A DNA stretch of 64,000 nucleotides from assembly GCA_037045455.1 (NCBI GenBank), contig JBAOIN010000005.1:248001-312000 (forward strand), written 5' to 3'. The DNA comes from JADKAV01 sp037045455 (GTDB lineage: Bacteria > Actinomycetota > Actinomycetes > S36-B12 > UBA10799). Within the stretch, counting starts at the first letter, position 1. Every line of letters begins with the position of its first letter. Positions 1 through 8,659 of this stretch are shown here, in pieces. The notes beneath the pieces are model-generated. The model saw only the letters and a program-made list of their open reading frames with translations, searched no databases and was not told the DNA's origin. The translations under genes were made by a program, and so were the position numbers.

Positions 1-393
1 GACGGGCCGATGCGCGCCGAACTGGAAGCAGCCGCCCCGACGAATGTGCAGTTCCTCGGCTTCCGCGAGGACATGCCCGGCGTGTACGCGAGCCTGGACG
101 TGCTCGTGCAGCCGTCGCTGCGAGAAGGCATGCCGATGACGCTGCTGGAGGCGATGGCCAGCGGGGTGCCCGTCGTCGCGACCAGGGTGGGTGCTGCTGC
201 CGACGTGATCGACAACGGCCGCACCGGCATGCTCGTGCCGCCCTCGGACGTGCCCGCACTTACCGCCGCCGTGCAGTCGCTGCTGCGCGACGACCACGGG
301 ATCGGGCAGGCCGCCCGGCAGGAGGTCGAGCGCCGCTTCACGGTCGACGTGATGGCCCGTCGCTACGCCGAGGAGTACGGGCTTGGGGTCTGA
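1..393 (+). CDS. Glycosyltransferase family 4, C-terminal part (incomplete at window edge)
   Basis: The reading frame is open from the first base, so the 5' part lies outside the window. The visible 130 residues are the nucleotide-sugar-binding C-terminal Rossmann half of a GT-B enzyme. The stretch QPSLREGMPMTLLEAMASG has the E-x7-E spacing typical of GT4 retaining glycosyltransferases, followed by GVPVVATRVG and a GMLVPPSD loop. Such enzymes move a sugar from an NDP-sugar to a lipid or glycan acceptor at the inner membrane face. The acceptor cannot be told from this half. It ends 16 bp before rocD. Confidence 0.8.
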   Translation, partial: DGPMRAELEAAAPTNVQFLGFREDMPGVYASLDVLVQPSLREGMPMTLLEAMASGVPVVATRVGAAADVIDNGRTGMLVPPSDVPALTAAVQSLLRDDHGIGQAARQEVERRFTVDVMARRYAEEYGLGV

Positions 394-409
394 GCAGTAA
401 CGTGGCGGT

Positions 410-1609
410 ATGGACAGCGCCTCGTACATCGATCTTGAGGAACGCACCGGCGCCCACAACTACCACCCGCTGCCGGTGGTGGTCCGGGAGGCCGAAGGAG
501 CCTGGGTCACCGACGTGGAAGGCAATCGGTACCTCGACTTCCTCAGTGCCTATTCGGCGCTGAACTTCGGGCACCGGCATCCCCGGCTGGTCGAGGTCGC
601 CCACCGGCAACTGGACCGGCTCACGCTGACCTCTCGCGCGATCCACTCCGACCAGCTCGGCTCCTTCTGTGCCGAACTCACCGACCTGCTTGGCATGGAC
701 CGCGCGTTGCCGATGAACACCGGCGCAGAGGCCGTCGAGTCGGCCATCAAGACCGCCCGCGCGTGGGGCTACCGGGTGAAGAAGGTGCCCGCCAACGAGG
801 CCATCATCATCGTCGCCCGGCAGAACTTCCACGGCCGCACGACCACCATCATCTCGTTCAGCGACGACCCAGTTGCCAAAGAGGACTTCGGCCCGTACAC
901 GCCCGGTTTCGTGGCGGTGGATTTCGGCGACATCGAGGCGCTGCGGCAGGCGCTGGAGAACCCGAACGTGGTCGCGTTCCTGGTCGAGCCGATCCAGGGC
1001 GAGGCGGGGATCATCGTGCCGCCGCCCGGCTACCTACCCGCGGCTGCGCAGGCTTGCCGGAACGCCGACGTCCTGTTCATCGCCGACGAGATCCAGTCCG
1101 GGCTCGGCCGAGCCGGCACCACACTGGCCGTGGACGCCGAGCACGTGCGGCCCGACATGGTGTTGCTCGGCAAGGCGCTGGGCGGCGGCATCGTGCCGAT
1201 ATCCGCGGTTGTTTCGCGCGCTGATGTCCTGGGCGTGTTGCGGCCCGGTGAGCACGGGTCCACGTTCGGCGGCAACCCGCTGGCACTGGCCATCGCCCGC
1301 GAGGTGATCGCGCTGCTGGACAGCGGCGAGTACCAGCAACGCAGCACCGAACTCGGCGCCCACATGCTGCGTCGGCTGACCGAGGAGGCACCGAGCACGG
1401 TGGCCGAGGTGCGCGGTCGCGGCTTGTGGGCGGGCGTGCAGGTCCACGACCAGTTCGCGCCGGTGCGGCCGCGCTGCGAGATCGCGCTGCACGAGGGGGT
1501 CATCGTCAAGGACACCCACGCCACCACGCTGCGGCTGGCCCCGCCGTTGACGATCGACCGCGAGGACCTCGACCACGGCATCGACGTGGTGCTCAAGGTC
1601 CTCGGGTGA
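410..1609 (+). CDS. rocD: Ornithine aminotransferase (ornithine--oxo-acid transaminase)
   Basis: A 399-residue class III PLP-dependent aminotransferase. It would convert ornithine plus 2-oxoglutarate to glutamate semialdehyde plus glutamate in the cytoplasm, linking arginine and proline metabolism. Visible marks are the N-terminal HNYHPLPVV and FLSAYSALNFGHRHP blocks typical of RocD, the cofactor-binding ADEIQSGLGR motif near residue 225, and the PLP lysine in LLGKALGGG near residue 255. Length is normal for the family. Its TGA stop overlaps the GTG start of RNase HI, so the two are probably cotranscribed. Other ornithine- or acetylornithine-type transaminases are the alternative. Confidence 0.85.
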   Translation: MDSASYIDLEERTGAHNYHPLPVVVREAEGAWVTDVEGNRYLDFLSAYSALNFGHRHPRLVEVAHRQLDRLTLTSRAIHSDQLGSFCAELTDLLGMDRALPMNTGAEAVESAIKTARAWGYRVKKVPANEAIIIVARQNFHGRTTTIISFSDDPVAKEDFGPYTPGFVAVDFGDIEALRQALENPNVVAFLVEPIQGEAGIIVPPPGYLPAAAQACRNADVLFIADEIQSGLGRAGTTLAVDAEHVRPDMVLLGKALGGGIVPISAVVSRADVLGVLRPGEHGSTFGGNPLALAIAREVIALLDSGEYQQRSTELGAHMLRRLTEEAPSTVAEVRGRGLWAGVQVHDQFAPVRPRCEIALHEGVIVKDTHATTLRLAPPLTIDREDLDHGIDVVLKVLG

Positions 1610-2043
1610 CGGTTCACGCTTTCACTGACGGGGCGTGTTCAGGCAACCCGGGCCCGGGTGGTTGGGGCGTCGTTTTGCGCTGGGGTGACCACGAGCGCGA
1701 GTTGTTCGGAGGCGAGCCGCAGACCACGAACAACCGCATGGAACTCATGGCCGCGATCACGGCGCTGGAGTCGCTGACGCGGGCATCGGAGGTGGTGGTC
1801 ACCACCGACTCCACCTACGTGCTCAAAGGGATCACCGAGTGGGTGCCGGGCTGGAAAGTGCGCGGCTGGCGCACATCCTCGAAGCAGCCGGTGAAGAACG
1901 TGGACTTGTGGCAGCGCCTCGACGAAGCGGTGGCCCGGCATGACGTGCGGTGGGAATGGGTCAAGGGGCACAACGGGCACCCGGAGAACGAGCGCGCCGA
2001 TGAGCTGGCCCGCCGCGGGATCGCGCAGGTGCGGGCAGGTTGA
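1606..2043 (+). CDS. rnhA: Ribonuclease HI
   Basis: A 145-residue enzyme that cleaves the RNA strand of RNA-DNA hybrids. All four carboxylate motifs are visible: TDGACSGNPGPGGWG near the N-terminus, NNRMELMA, TTDSTYV, and NERADELARRG near the C-terminus, with the KGHNGHPENE histidine loop. The start is the GTG inside the GTGA overlap with the rocD stop; starting further upstream would give unrelated sequence. Length matches bacterial RNase HI without an N-terminal extension. Confidence 0.9.
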   Translation: MTVHAFTDGACSGNPGPGGWGVVLRWGDHERELFGGEPQTTNNRMELMAAITALESLTRASEVVVTTDSTYVLKGITEWVPGWKVRGWRTSSKQPVKNVDLWQRLDEAVARHDVRWEWVKGHNGHPENERADELARRGIAQVRAG

Positions 2044-2157
2044 GCCGTTTGATAGCCAACGGCGTTGTTGTTAGATGTAGACGCCCGTCTGACGCTCACA
2101 GCCGCGTCGGACTCTCACAACCGCGGCCCAAGCGCGTTGAGTCGCTGGCTTCAGGCA

Positions 2158-2202
2158 TTTCGGTGCCTAACACGACCTTGGATGGCACGTGAGACACCGA
2201 AA
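2158..2202. terminator. Hairpin between convergent genes
   Basis: Arms TTTCGGTGCCTAAC and the inverse of GTGAGACACCGAAA form a stem of 8 perfect base pairs extending to about 14 with mismatches. It sits between the convergent ends of rnhA and the NADH dehydrogenase and stops 4 bp before the latter's stop codon. There is no T-run, so a bidirectional terminator role is inferred. The preceding bases 2044-2157 show the near-repeat GACGCTCACAGCCGCG / GACTCTCACAACCGCG and no gene. Confidence 0.4.
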
Positions 2203-2205
2203 CCC

Positions 2206-3516
2206 TCAGCCCGGTGGCCGTGCTTCCCGCTCGTTGGTCAACGAACCCCGGGCCTGCTCCAACGTGAACGTCCGCTCCGCCCGCGCCCGCCCCAGGAACG
2301 CGACCATCCAGTGCCCCAGCGTGCTCACCTTCTGCTGGAAGCCGACCAGGTACAGGATGTGGATGAACAGCCAGGCCATCCAGGCCAGGAAACCCCGCAG
2401 TTGCAGCTTGCCCACATTGGCGACGGCCCGGAAGCGGGAGATCGTGGCCATGCTGCCCTTGTCGAAGTAGTCGAAGTCGCCCGGCTCCGGCTTGTCCTCC
2501 AGCCGGGCCCGGATGGTCCGGGCGCTGTGCTTAGCCCCCTGCATGGCGACCTGCGCGACACCGGGCAGGTTATCCAGCGCCATCATGTCGCCGATCACGA
2601 ACACCTCCGGGTGACCCGGCAGCGTGAGGTCGGGATTCACCTTCACCCGGCCACCGCGGTCGACTTCGGCGTCGCTCTGGGCGGCCAGCTGGGCACCCAG
2701 CGGCGAGGCCTGCACGCCTGCCGCCCAGACCACGCAATTGGAGGACAGGTACTCGCTGGATCCGTCCTTGTACTTCACCTCGACGCCCGTCGCATCGACC
2801 GTCTGCACCATGGCGTTGCAACGCACGTCGATCCCCATCTTCTCCAGCGCCTGCCGGGCCTTCGTCGACTGCGTCGGGCCGAACGTCGAGAGCACGCCAT
2901 CGCCGCCTTCCAGCAGGATCACCCGCGCCTGCGTGGGGTCGATCGACCGGAAGTCCTTGCGCAGTGTGCGCCGCGACAGTTCTGAGATCTGCCCGGCCAG
3001 TTCGACCCCAGTAGGCCCGGCCCCGACCACCACGAACGTCAGCCAAGGCGCGGCGTCCTCCGGCGTGTCCTGCAGTTCGGCCATCTCGAAGGCGCCGAAG
3101 ATCCGGGCCCGCAGTTCCAGCGCGTCGTCGATGCTCTTCAAGCCAGGCGCGTACGGCTCGAACTGGTCGTTGCCGAAATACCCGGTGGATGCGCCGGCGG
3201 CCACGATGAGTGTGTCGTATTCCGTCACCTTGCGATGCACGCCGACCTGCGAGGTGACCGTCTTGTTCGTCAGGTCGATCGCCGTCACCTCACCGAGCAA
3301 GACGTCGGCATTGCGCTGCCGCTTGAGGATTTCCCGGGTGGCTGGGGCGATCTCACCCTGCGAGAGGATGCCGGTGGCCACTTGGTAAAGCAGCGGTTGG
3401 AAGAGGTGGTGGGAGACCCGCGAGATCAGTGTCACCTCGACGTCGGCGCGTTTGAGTTTCTTTGCGGCGAACAAACCGCCGAACCCGGATCCGATGACGA
3501 CCACACGATGAGCCAT
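2206..3516 (-). CDS. ndh: Type II NADH dehydrogenase (NDH-2)
   Basis: A 436-residue flavoprotein that would pass electrons from NADH to quinone without proton pumping at the inner membrane face. The FAD dinucleotide motif GSGFGG is at residues 9-14, the second NAD-binding motif VVVGAGPTGVELAG near residue 165, and the FVIGDMMAL flavin motif near residue 310. A hydrophobic stretch near residue 380 (FLAWMAWLFIHILYLVGFQQ) is the usual C-terminal membrane anchor. Length fits actinobacterial Ndh. It is divergent from the shikimate-kinase-like gene, with 65 bp between starts. Confidence 0.85.
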   Translation of the reverse strand: MAHRVVVIGSGFGGLFAAKKLKRADVEVTLISRVSHHLFQPLLYQVATGILSQGEIAPATREILKRQRNADVLLGEVTAIDLTNKTVTSQVGVHRKVTEYDTLIVAAGASTGYFGNDQFEPYAPGLKSIDDALELRARIFGAFEMAELQDTPEDAAPWLTFVVVGAGPTGVELAGQISELSRRTLRKDFRSIDPTQARVILLEGGDGVLSTFGPTQSTKARQALEKMGIDVRCNAMVQTVDATGVEVKYKDGSSEYLSSNCVVWAAGVQASPLGAQLAAQSDAEVDRGGRVKVNPDLTLPGHPEVFVIGDMMALDNLPGVAQVAMQGAKHSARTIRARLEDKPEPGDFDYFDKGSMATISRFRAVANVGKLQLRGFLAWMAWLFIHILYLVGFQQKVSTLGHWMVAFLGRARAERTFTLEQARGSLTNEREARPPG

Positions 3517-3581
3517 GACTCAATGTTCCTCGCAACGCCGCCGCCATGCCATGATCCCGATCACAGTGGCAGGCTGGCGGC

Positions 3582-4103
3582 GTGAACATCGTCCTGATCG
3601 GCATGCGTGGCGTCGGCAAGACGAACATCGCCCGCCGGCTGTCCTTCCAGACCAAGCGCCCGGTCATGTCCACCGACATCCTGGTCGAGTACGAGCTGGG
3701 AGCGCAGATCCCGCACGTGGTCGCGACCCAGGGCTGGCGGGCGTTCCGGGAAGCCGAGTACAACGTTCTGCGCAAACTCAGTGCCATGGACTGCCTTATC
3801 GTCGACGCCGGTGGTGGGATCGTCGTGGACCTGGCTGAGGACGGCACCGAGGTTTACAGCGGGCGCAAGGTCGAGTTGCTGCACAAGCGCGGTTCGATCG
3901 TGTTCCTGGCCGGTGACATCGACCGGCTGGCGCGCAAGGTGCAGGACGATCCCACCCGCCCGACCCTGGATCCGCGGAATTCCGCCGCCGACCTGATGCG
4001 TGCCCGGTTGCCGTTCTACGAGAAGGCCGCGGACTGGATCATCGACGTGGAGGGTAAGCAACGGGCCGACATCGCTGCCGAGATCGCCGCCCAGTACGGA
4101 TGA
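3582..4103 (+). CDS. Shikimate kinase-like protein
   Basis: A 173-residue P-loop kinase of shikimate kinase size. The Walker A loop GMRGVGKT is at residues 7-14, the substrate-binding region reads STDILVEYELG, followed by WRAFREAEY and the DAGGGIV glycine motif, with the lid arginine in DPTRPTLD. In the family these bind ATP and shikimate for chorismate synthesis. The N-terminal acidic motif is slightly unlike canonical AroK, and no other aro gene is nearby, so a related small-molecule kinase remains possible. It starts at GTG. Confidence 0.6.
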   Translation: MNIVLIGMRGVGKTNIARRLSFQTKRPVMSTDILVEYELGAQIPHVVATQGWRAFREAEYNVLRKLSAMDCLIVDAGGGIVVDLAEDGTEVYSGRKVELLHKRGSIVFLAGDIDRLARKVQDDPTRPTLDPRNSAADLMRARLPFYEKAADWIIDVEGKQRADIAAEIAAQYG

Positions 4104-4149
4104 TTCGGGCCTTGTGACCGGTACGGTGGGTAGCGGAATGGAGGTCGTA

Positions 4150-4884
4150 GTGCCCGTTGCCGTGCCGATCGTGGCTGGCACCGCCATTCGCGGTGTGGCC
4201 GCCACGCTGATGATGCGCCGTGTGCTGGAGCGCCACCCCAACGCCTTCTTGATCACGCTGGCAAACTTCGGCGTCACGCTGCCGATGGAGGCCTCCCAGA
4301 AGCACCTGACCCGGGACATCCGCAAGGGCCTGGAGCGCCAGGGCCGCGACCCCGACTCACCGGTCGTTCTGGTCGGGCACTCGCAAGGCGCGATCGCCAG
4401 TCTGCGTTACGCCGTGGACCACCCGCATCAGGTCCTGCACGTCATCAGCGTCGGGGCGCCATACGGCGGTTCGGTTAGCGCGCGCACCGTGTCCCGGCTG
4501 TTCCGCTGGGCCCCCCGCGACCTCACGCCAGCATTAGCGGACATGGCCGAGGGGTCTCCGTTCTTGGCCCAGCTGCACGAAGACCTGCCCGTCATCGCCG
4601 ACCGGGTGACGAACATCTACAGCACCCACGAACTGTTCATGACCCCATACACGGTGGCCCACATCGACGTGCCCGGCGTCGAGAACCACCTGATCGCGAC
4701 CGAGGCGGAGTACCGGCGGCATCTGGCCAGTTGCCCGGAATACCCGGTGGACGGCCACATCGAAGGCCGGATCACTCACCTCGGGGAGATGAGCAGCCCC
4801 GAGGTGCGGTCCATCATCTGGGCCAAGGTGCAAGAGATTTCAGAGGCTGTGCAGCGCGGCGAGATCGGCGAGCGTCCGGCGTAG
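4150..4884 (+). CDS. Alpha/beta hydrolase (lipase/PGAP1-like)
   Basis: A serine hydrolase of about 244 residues. The nucleophile elbow VVLVGHSQGAIASLRYA follows a strand-helix pattern, with SVGAPYGGS after it, as in triacylglycerol-lipase and PGAP1-like folds. Later acidic and histidine positions (VDGHIEGRITHLGEMSS) could complete the triad. The start is set at GTG 4150 because GGAGG lies 5 bp upstream; ATG 4138 or GTG 4114 are in frame but lack such a site. Substrate unknown. The gene converges on the K+ channel gene, with a 91-bp palindrome between them. Confidence 0.65.
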   Translation: MPVAVPIVAGTAIRGVAATLMMRRVLERHPNAFLITLANFGVTLPMEASQKHLTRDIRKGLERQGRDPDSPVVLVGHSQGAIASLRYAVDHPHQVLHVISVGAPYGGSVSARTVSRLFRWAPRDLTPALADMAEGSPFLAQLHEDLPVIADRVTNIYSTHELFMTPYTVAHIDVPGVENHLIATEAEYRRHLASCPEYPVDGHIEGRITHLGEMSSPEVRSIIWAKVQEISEAVQRGEIGERPA

Positions 4885-4916
4885 TGCGGCTCGTCGTCAG
4901 ATGCCCCCGTGAAGAC

Positions 4917-5007
4917 GCAATCGGTGAGCCTTCTGGGCATCGGTGAGCGTTCCGGGCGCCGAAATCCCGTCCGCGGTGCTAACTGATGCCCGGGATGCTC
5001 ACGGATC
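4917..5007. repeat. 91-bp palindromic element, copy A
   Basis: First of three copies of a 91-bp intergenic element (others at 9463-9553 and, reversed, 35950-36040). It holds four 10-bp motifs of form ATCNGTKAGC at element positions 4-13, 23-32, 62-71 (inverted) and 81-90 (inverted). These give a 19-bp pitch in each arm and exact dyad symmetry about position 47. It lies between two convergent genes, 33 bp after one stop and 18 bp before the other. Confidence 0.85.
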
Positions 5008-5025
5008 GGCTGTGCCCCAAGCGGG

Positions 5026-5601
5026 CTAGCCAACCTCCACCCGACGGCGCGTGGCCCGGCGAGTGGCCTCGACGATCACTCGGGCACCGGTGGTGATCAG
5101 CGTCAGGCTCACCACCATCTGCACCATCACCGCGATCATGGCCGGGTGGGTCAGGGCATGGATGTCACCGAATCCGACCGTGGTCAGGACCGTCATCGTG
5201 AAGTACAGCGCGCTGACCTTGTCGAGCGCCACGTTGAAGTTCCCGGGATTGCTGATACTCAGCGACAGGTAGGCCAGAGCGAACATCACCACGACTGCGG
5301 TGAGCATGACCACCAGCGCCGTGATCCCGGTGCGTAACGGATGCCGCGACCGGTCGATCCGAAACACCGCCCAGATGCCGACCAGTAAATACACCACCGA
5401 GACCACGAAAATGCTGATCACGACCAGCCACGGCGGGTCGTCACCCTGCGGCATCGGCAGCACGGAATAGCCCACGAGGATCAACGCCGCGACCCCGAAG
5501 GCGGCCAGCAGGGTCGGAATCCCCTGCTTGACCACCCCTCGGGTCGTGGCGGGCGGGGTGATGCTCACATCACCGAAGGCTAGCGGGGCCCCGGACGTCA
5601 A
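5026..5601 (-). CDS. Two-TM potassium channel
   Basis: A 191-residue membrane protein with the K+ selectivity filter TVLTTVGFGDIHALTHP near residue 140. Hydrophobic segments precede it (TLLAAFGVAALILVGYSVL, VVISIFVVSVVYLLVGIWAV, ALVVMLTAVVVMFALAYLSL) and one follows (IAVMVQMVVSLTLITTGARV), so four rather than two helices are likely. No cytoplasmic RCK domain is present. The start is a TTG whose last bases overlap the lipid kinase stop (TTGA), placing it third in a PAP2-kinase-channel operon. Confidence 0.8.
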   Translation of the reverse strand: MTSGAPLAFGDVSITPPATTRGVVKQGIPTLLAAFGVAALILVGYSVLPMPQGDDPPWLVVISIFVVSVVYLLVGIWAVFRIDRSRHPLRTGITALVVMLTAVVVMFALAYLSLSISNPGNFNVALDKVSALYFTMTVLTTVGFGDIHALTHPAMIAVMVQMVVSLTLITTGARVIVEATRRATRRRVEVG

Positions 5602-6957
5602 CGCCGCGGCAACGGCCGCCAGCCCCGGACGGGAAGAAAGGCCCTACGGAACAATTCGGCCACGGCCTGCCGGAGTTGCGGGACGAAGGCAGCGGGCGAG
5701 CGACCCAGGGCGTCCAGCGGGATCCGCACCCGTAGCGAACCCGGTTCGATCGTGAACTTCGCGGGGGCCTGCAGCTCGGCTGCCTCGCCGTCGATCCCGG
5801 CCGAGATCGGCATGTCGGAGTCCACGACGAACGAATCGCTGGTCCACGCGCTGAAACCCGGTGCCCCGTTCAACAGCCCGAGTGAGGCCCGGGCGAACAT
5901 CTCGGTCACGCCAGCGGCACTCGACAGTTCGGCGGTGACGATTCCGAGCTGACCGGAGTTGAGTCGCGGACGGCCGCCGGCGCCGCGCACGTCCAGCAGG
6001 TACGGGTTGTTAGACACCAAGACGACCTGCGCAGTCGAACGGCCCGTCCCGTCGGCACCGGCGAAGTGCAACGCCGGTGGATAGGCGACCAGCGTCGGCA
6101 ACTCGTCCATCGCGGTCTCGAGTTTGCGCTCGCGGTAGGTCGCCTGCTGGACGACATTGCCGTAGAGGCCCATGGAGACGTTGTTCACGAACGGCAGCCC
6201 ATTGACGCGGGCCATGTCGATGCGCCGCTCCCGCGCCTGCCCGAACGCCTGTAGCCCCGCCAGCGGGTCGTTGCGGTTCAGCCCCAGGTCCATCGCCAGG
6301 TGATTGCGGGTGCCGGCGGGAATGACCACGAGCGCGAGGTCATGCGAACTGGCCACATCGGCGACGACCGCCTGCGAACCGTCTCCACCTGCCACGCCGA
6401 GAACGTCAGCGCCGTCCGTGACGGCCTGTTCGGCCAGTGCCCGCAGGTCGCGTCCCGGGCCGAACTCCAGGCACTGCACACCCATGGCTGTTGCGCGTTC
6501 GGCCAGGTCCACCCGCTGCTGCCGTACCGCCACCGGACAGGGGGTTCACAAGTAGCACCGGCTTGTGCGCGGCAGGCACGACCTCACCCGGCGGCGTGAG
6601 CTCGGCCAGGGAGCGCCGATCGCGCCCGAGTGCGTAGCGGCCCAACGGCAGCGAGGCCAGGATCGCCAGGCCACCCAGCACAATGGTCCAACCCTCGCTG
6701 TGTGCGCCCACCGCGGCGATCAGCGCGACCGCCAGCAGGATTGCACTCGCCCACCCGGCACGTTCCCGGTCCGGACCCCGCCGGGTCAGCGCCACCCAGC
6801 CGAATCCGATGGCCATCAGCAGCGCCAGGATTGTAATGAGGATGGCCAGCGGGCTCTCGGCGAAACCGCGGACGAGCGCCAGCACACCGATCCCTGCGGC
6901 AGCCAGTGCCCCGATGGCGGCGAGCCGTCGCCTACTGGCGAAACTGACGTGACTCAT
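5598..6957 (-). CDS. Diacylglycerol kinase-family lipid kinase (apparent frameshift near 6530)
   Basis: The N-terminal part (ATG at 6957) has four hydrophobic segments, then KPVLLVNPLSGG. The catalytic part continues in another frame from about 6530: VRQQRVDLAERA, VLGVAGGDGSQAVVADVA (the GGDG nucleotide motif), VIPAGTRNHLAMDLGL and a C-terminal beta-sandwich half. Removing one G near 6530 joins them into about 452 residues. Such enzymes phosphorylate diacylglycerol or related lipids at the membrane. Its ATG overlaps the PAP2 stop and its stop overlaps the channel start. The membrane N-terminus is an addition to the plain DagK domain. Confidence 0.75.
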
Positions 6958-7466
6958 CGCGACATCACGTCCACCGTCGCCTGCCCGACCGCCGTGCCGA
7001 TGAGCCCGCCCACGACTACGTCCAGCGGGTAGTGCACGCCCGTGTGGACCCGCGAGTAGGCCACTGCGAAGGCCACCGCCCGAAGCCCGGCACCGGTCCA
7101 CGGCATCGTGGCGGACACGGCCTGGGCGAACGCGAAGGCCGATGCCGAATGCCCGGAGGGAAACGACGTCGACGCGGGCATCCGTACGTGCCGGTTGTCA
7201 TCCCGTTCGACGCGGGTGGGCCGCTCGCGCCGGAACATCCGCTTGAAGCCTTGGTTCACGACCGCCGAGGACACCCCGATCGCCAGCATCCCGGTGACGG
7301 CCGCCCGCCTTCCGGTCGGTCCGGTCAATGCCAAAACGGCCGCACTGGCCATCCACAGCCGGGAGTAGTTGGCCGCCGTGCTGAGCCCGCGCAGGGCCGC
7401 GTCCACGCGCGGACTGCCTGCCGCTGCGATGGCCTCGTACAACTCCTGGTCGGTGTCGGCAATCAT
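6954..7466 (-). CDS. PAP2-family membrane phosphatase
   Basis: A 170-residue acid-phosphatase-fold protein with all three PAP2 motifs: KRMFRRERPTR, PSGHSASAFAFA and SRVHTGVHYPLDVVVG. These enzymes dephosphorylate phosphatidate or polyprenyl diphosphates on the outer membrane face. The start is taken at ATG 7466 (MIADTDQEL); ATG 7517 or 7523 would add up to 19 residues and neither has a clear ribosome site. It leads an operon with the lipid kinase and the K+ channel, so phosphate turnover on the same lipid class is a reasonable inference. Confidence 0.75.
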   Translation of the reverse strand: MIADTDQELYEAIAAAGSPRVDAALRGLSTAANYSRLWMASAAVLALTGPTGRRAAVTGMLAIGVSSAVVNQGFKRMFRRERPTRVERDDNRHVRMPASTSFPSGHSASAFAFAQAVSATMPWTGAGLRAVAFAVAYSRVHTGVHYPLDVVVGGLIGTAVGQATVDVMSR

Positions 7467-7584
7467 GCCCTTGATCGTCCCAGACACAACAGCGGCGCTC
7501 GGGGCCCGGTCTTGCATGATCATCCGTGGCGTGGGTAGTGATCTCGGAGCAAAATAGCGGGGAAGGCACGAGGGAGCCAGTCCG

Positions 7585-8544
7585 ATGGAACCGTTCGACA
7601 TGTCGTTCAACGACGTCGAGACGTTCGAGGACTTCATCGTCGCCACGTACTCCCGGCAGCGGATCCTCAGCCGCAGCGGCCGGTTCAGTGCTCGGCTGCA
7701 GCGCCACCTCGTCACTCCGCAGGTGGCCGTGGACGACATCGCCTACACGTTCGGCTACAGCTACTTCCTGGCCGCCGAACAAGTGCTGGTTGTCACCTCT
7801 CGGGTGGGCGGGATGCTCTCCAACACGCCGGGGCGCGAGGAGGAGCATCTGGGCTCTGGAGACGTGGCCCTCGTCGGCATCCCGGGGCAGGAGTTCGGAG
7901 GGGTGACCGTGCCGAACAGCCGGTACAACGTCACCGCGATCGAGCCCGAGCTTCTGACGCAGATACTGCTCGGCCGCTCGGCCACGGATGACACCGCACA
8001 CGTGCAGTTCCTGGACACCCGACCCGTATCCAGACCTGCCGGCGCGGTGCTCGAAGAAGCGCTGCATCATGTGCTGCACGCCCAGCGCACGTTGCCGTCG
8101 ACGCCCCTGCTCGCCGATGCCTCGGCGCAGTACCTGGCCACGACCCTGCTCGTGACGTTCCCGCACGAGCTGATTCCTGACGGGAGGTCCCCCTACCGAC
8201 CCGGTCGCGACGCCCACCCCCAGACCGTGCGGCGGGCGATGGCCTACGTGAACAGCCACCCCGACGAGCCTCTGACCGTAGGCGACATGGCGGCCGCAGC
8301 CGGAGTCGGTCCGCGGGCATTGCAGATAGCCTTCCGCCGGCATCTGAACATCACGCCGAGGCAGTATCTGCGCAGGGTCCGGCTCGATCTCGCCCGCCGG
8401 GATCTGCTCGCCGGGACATACCCAACAGTTGCCGAGACGGCCATGCGCTGGGGATGCGGCAGCCAAAGCCGGTTCGCGGCTCTCTACCGCAGTGCTTACG
8501 GGGAATCGCCGGTGCAGACACTGCGTTCTGTCCGGCGGCCTTGA
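7585..8544 (+). CDS. AraC-family transcriptional regulator
   Basis: A 319-residue regulator. The last 100 residues carry two helix-turn-helix units: PLTVGDMAAAAGVGPRALQIAFRRHLNITPRQYLRRVRLDLARRDL and TVAETAMRWGCGSQSRFAALYRSAYGESP. The N-terminal 200 residues resemble the ligand/cupin-like half of AraC regulators from actinobacteria. It is divergent from the PAP2 operon, with about 118 bp between the chosen starts. The ANTAR gene follows 115 bp downstream on the same strand. Confidence 0.8.
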   Translation: MEPFDMSFNDVETFEDFIVATYSRQRILSRSGRFSARLQRHLVTPQVAVDDIAYTFGYSYFLAAEQVLVVTSRVGGMLSNTPGREEEHLGSGDVALVGIPGQEFGGVTVPNSRYNVTAIEPELLTQILLGRSATDDTAHVQFLDTRPVSRPAGAVLEEALHHVLHAQRTLPSTPLLADASAQYLATTLLVTFPHELIPDGRSPYRPGRDAHPQTVRRAMAYVNSHPDEPLTVGDMAAAAGVGPRALQIAFRRHLNITPRQYLRRVRLDLARRDLLAGTYPTVAETAMRWGCGSQSRFAALYRSAYGESPVQTLRSVRRP

Positions 8545-8659
8545 CGACGTCTTTTTTCGCATTTCGACCCAAGAATCGTTCGGTTTGTGATCTAGACCCT
8601 CCTGCGCCCGCCGCGCAAGCCTGGAAGAGGTGGTTCCAGCAGGAGGATGGTGACGTTTC

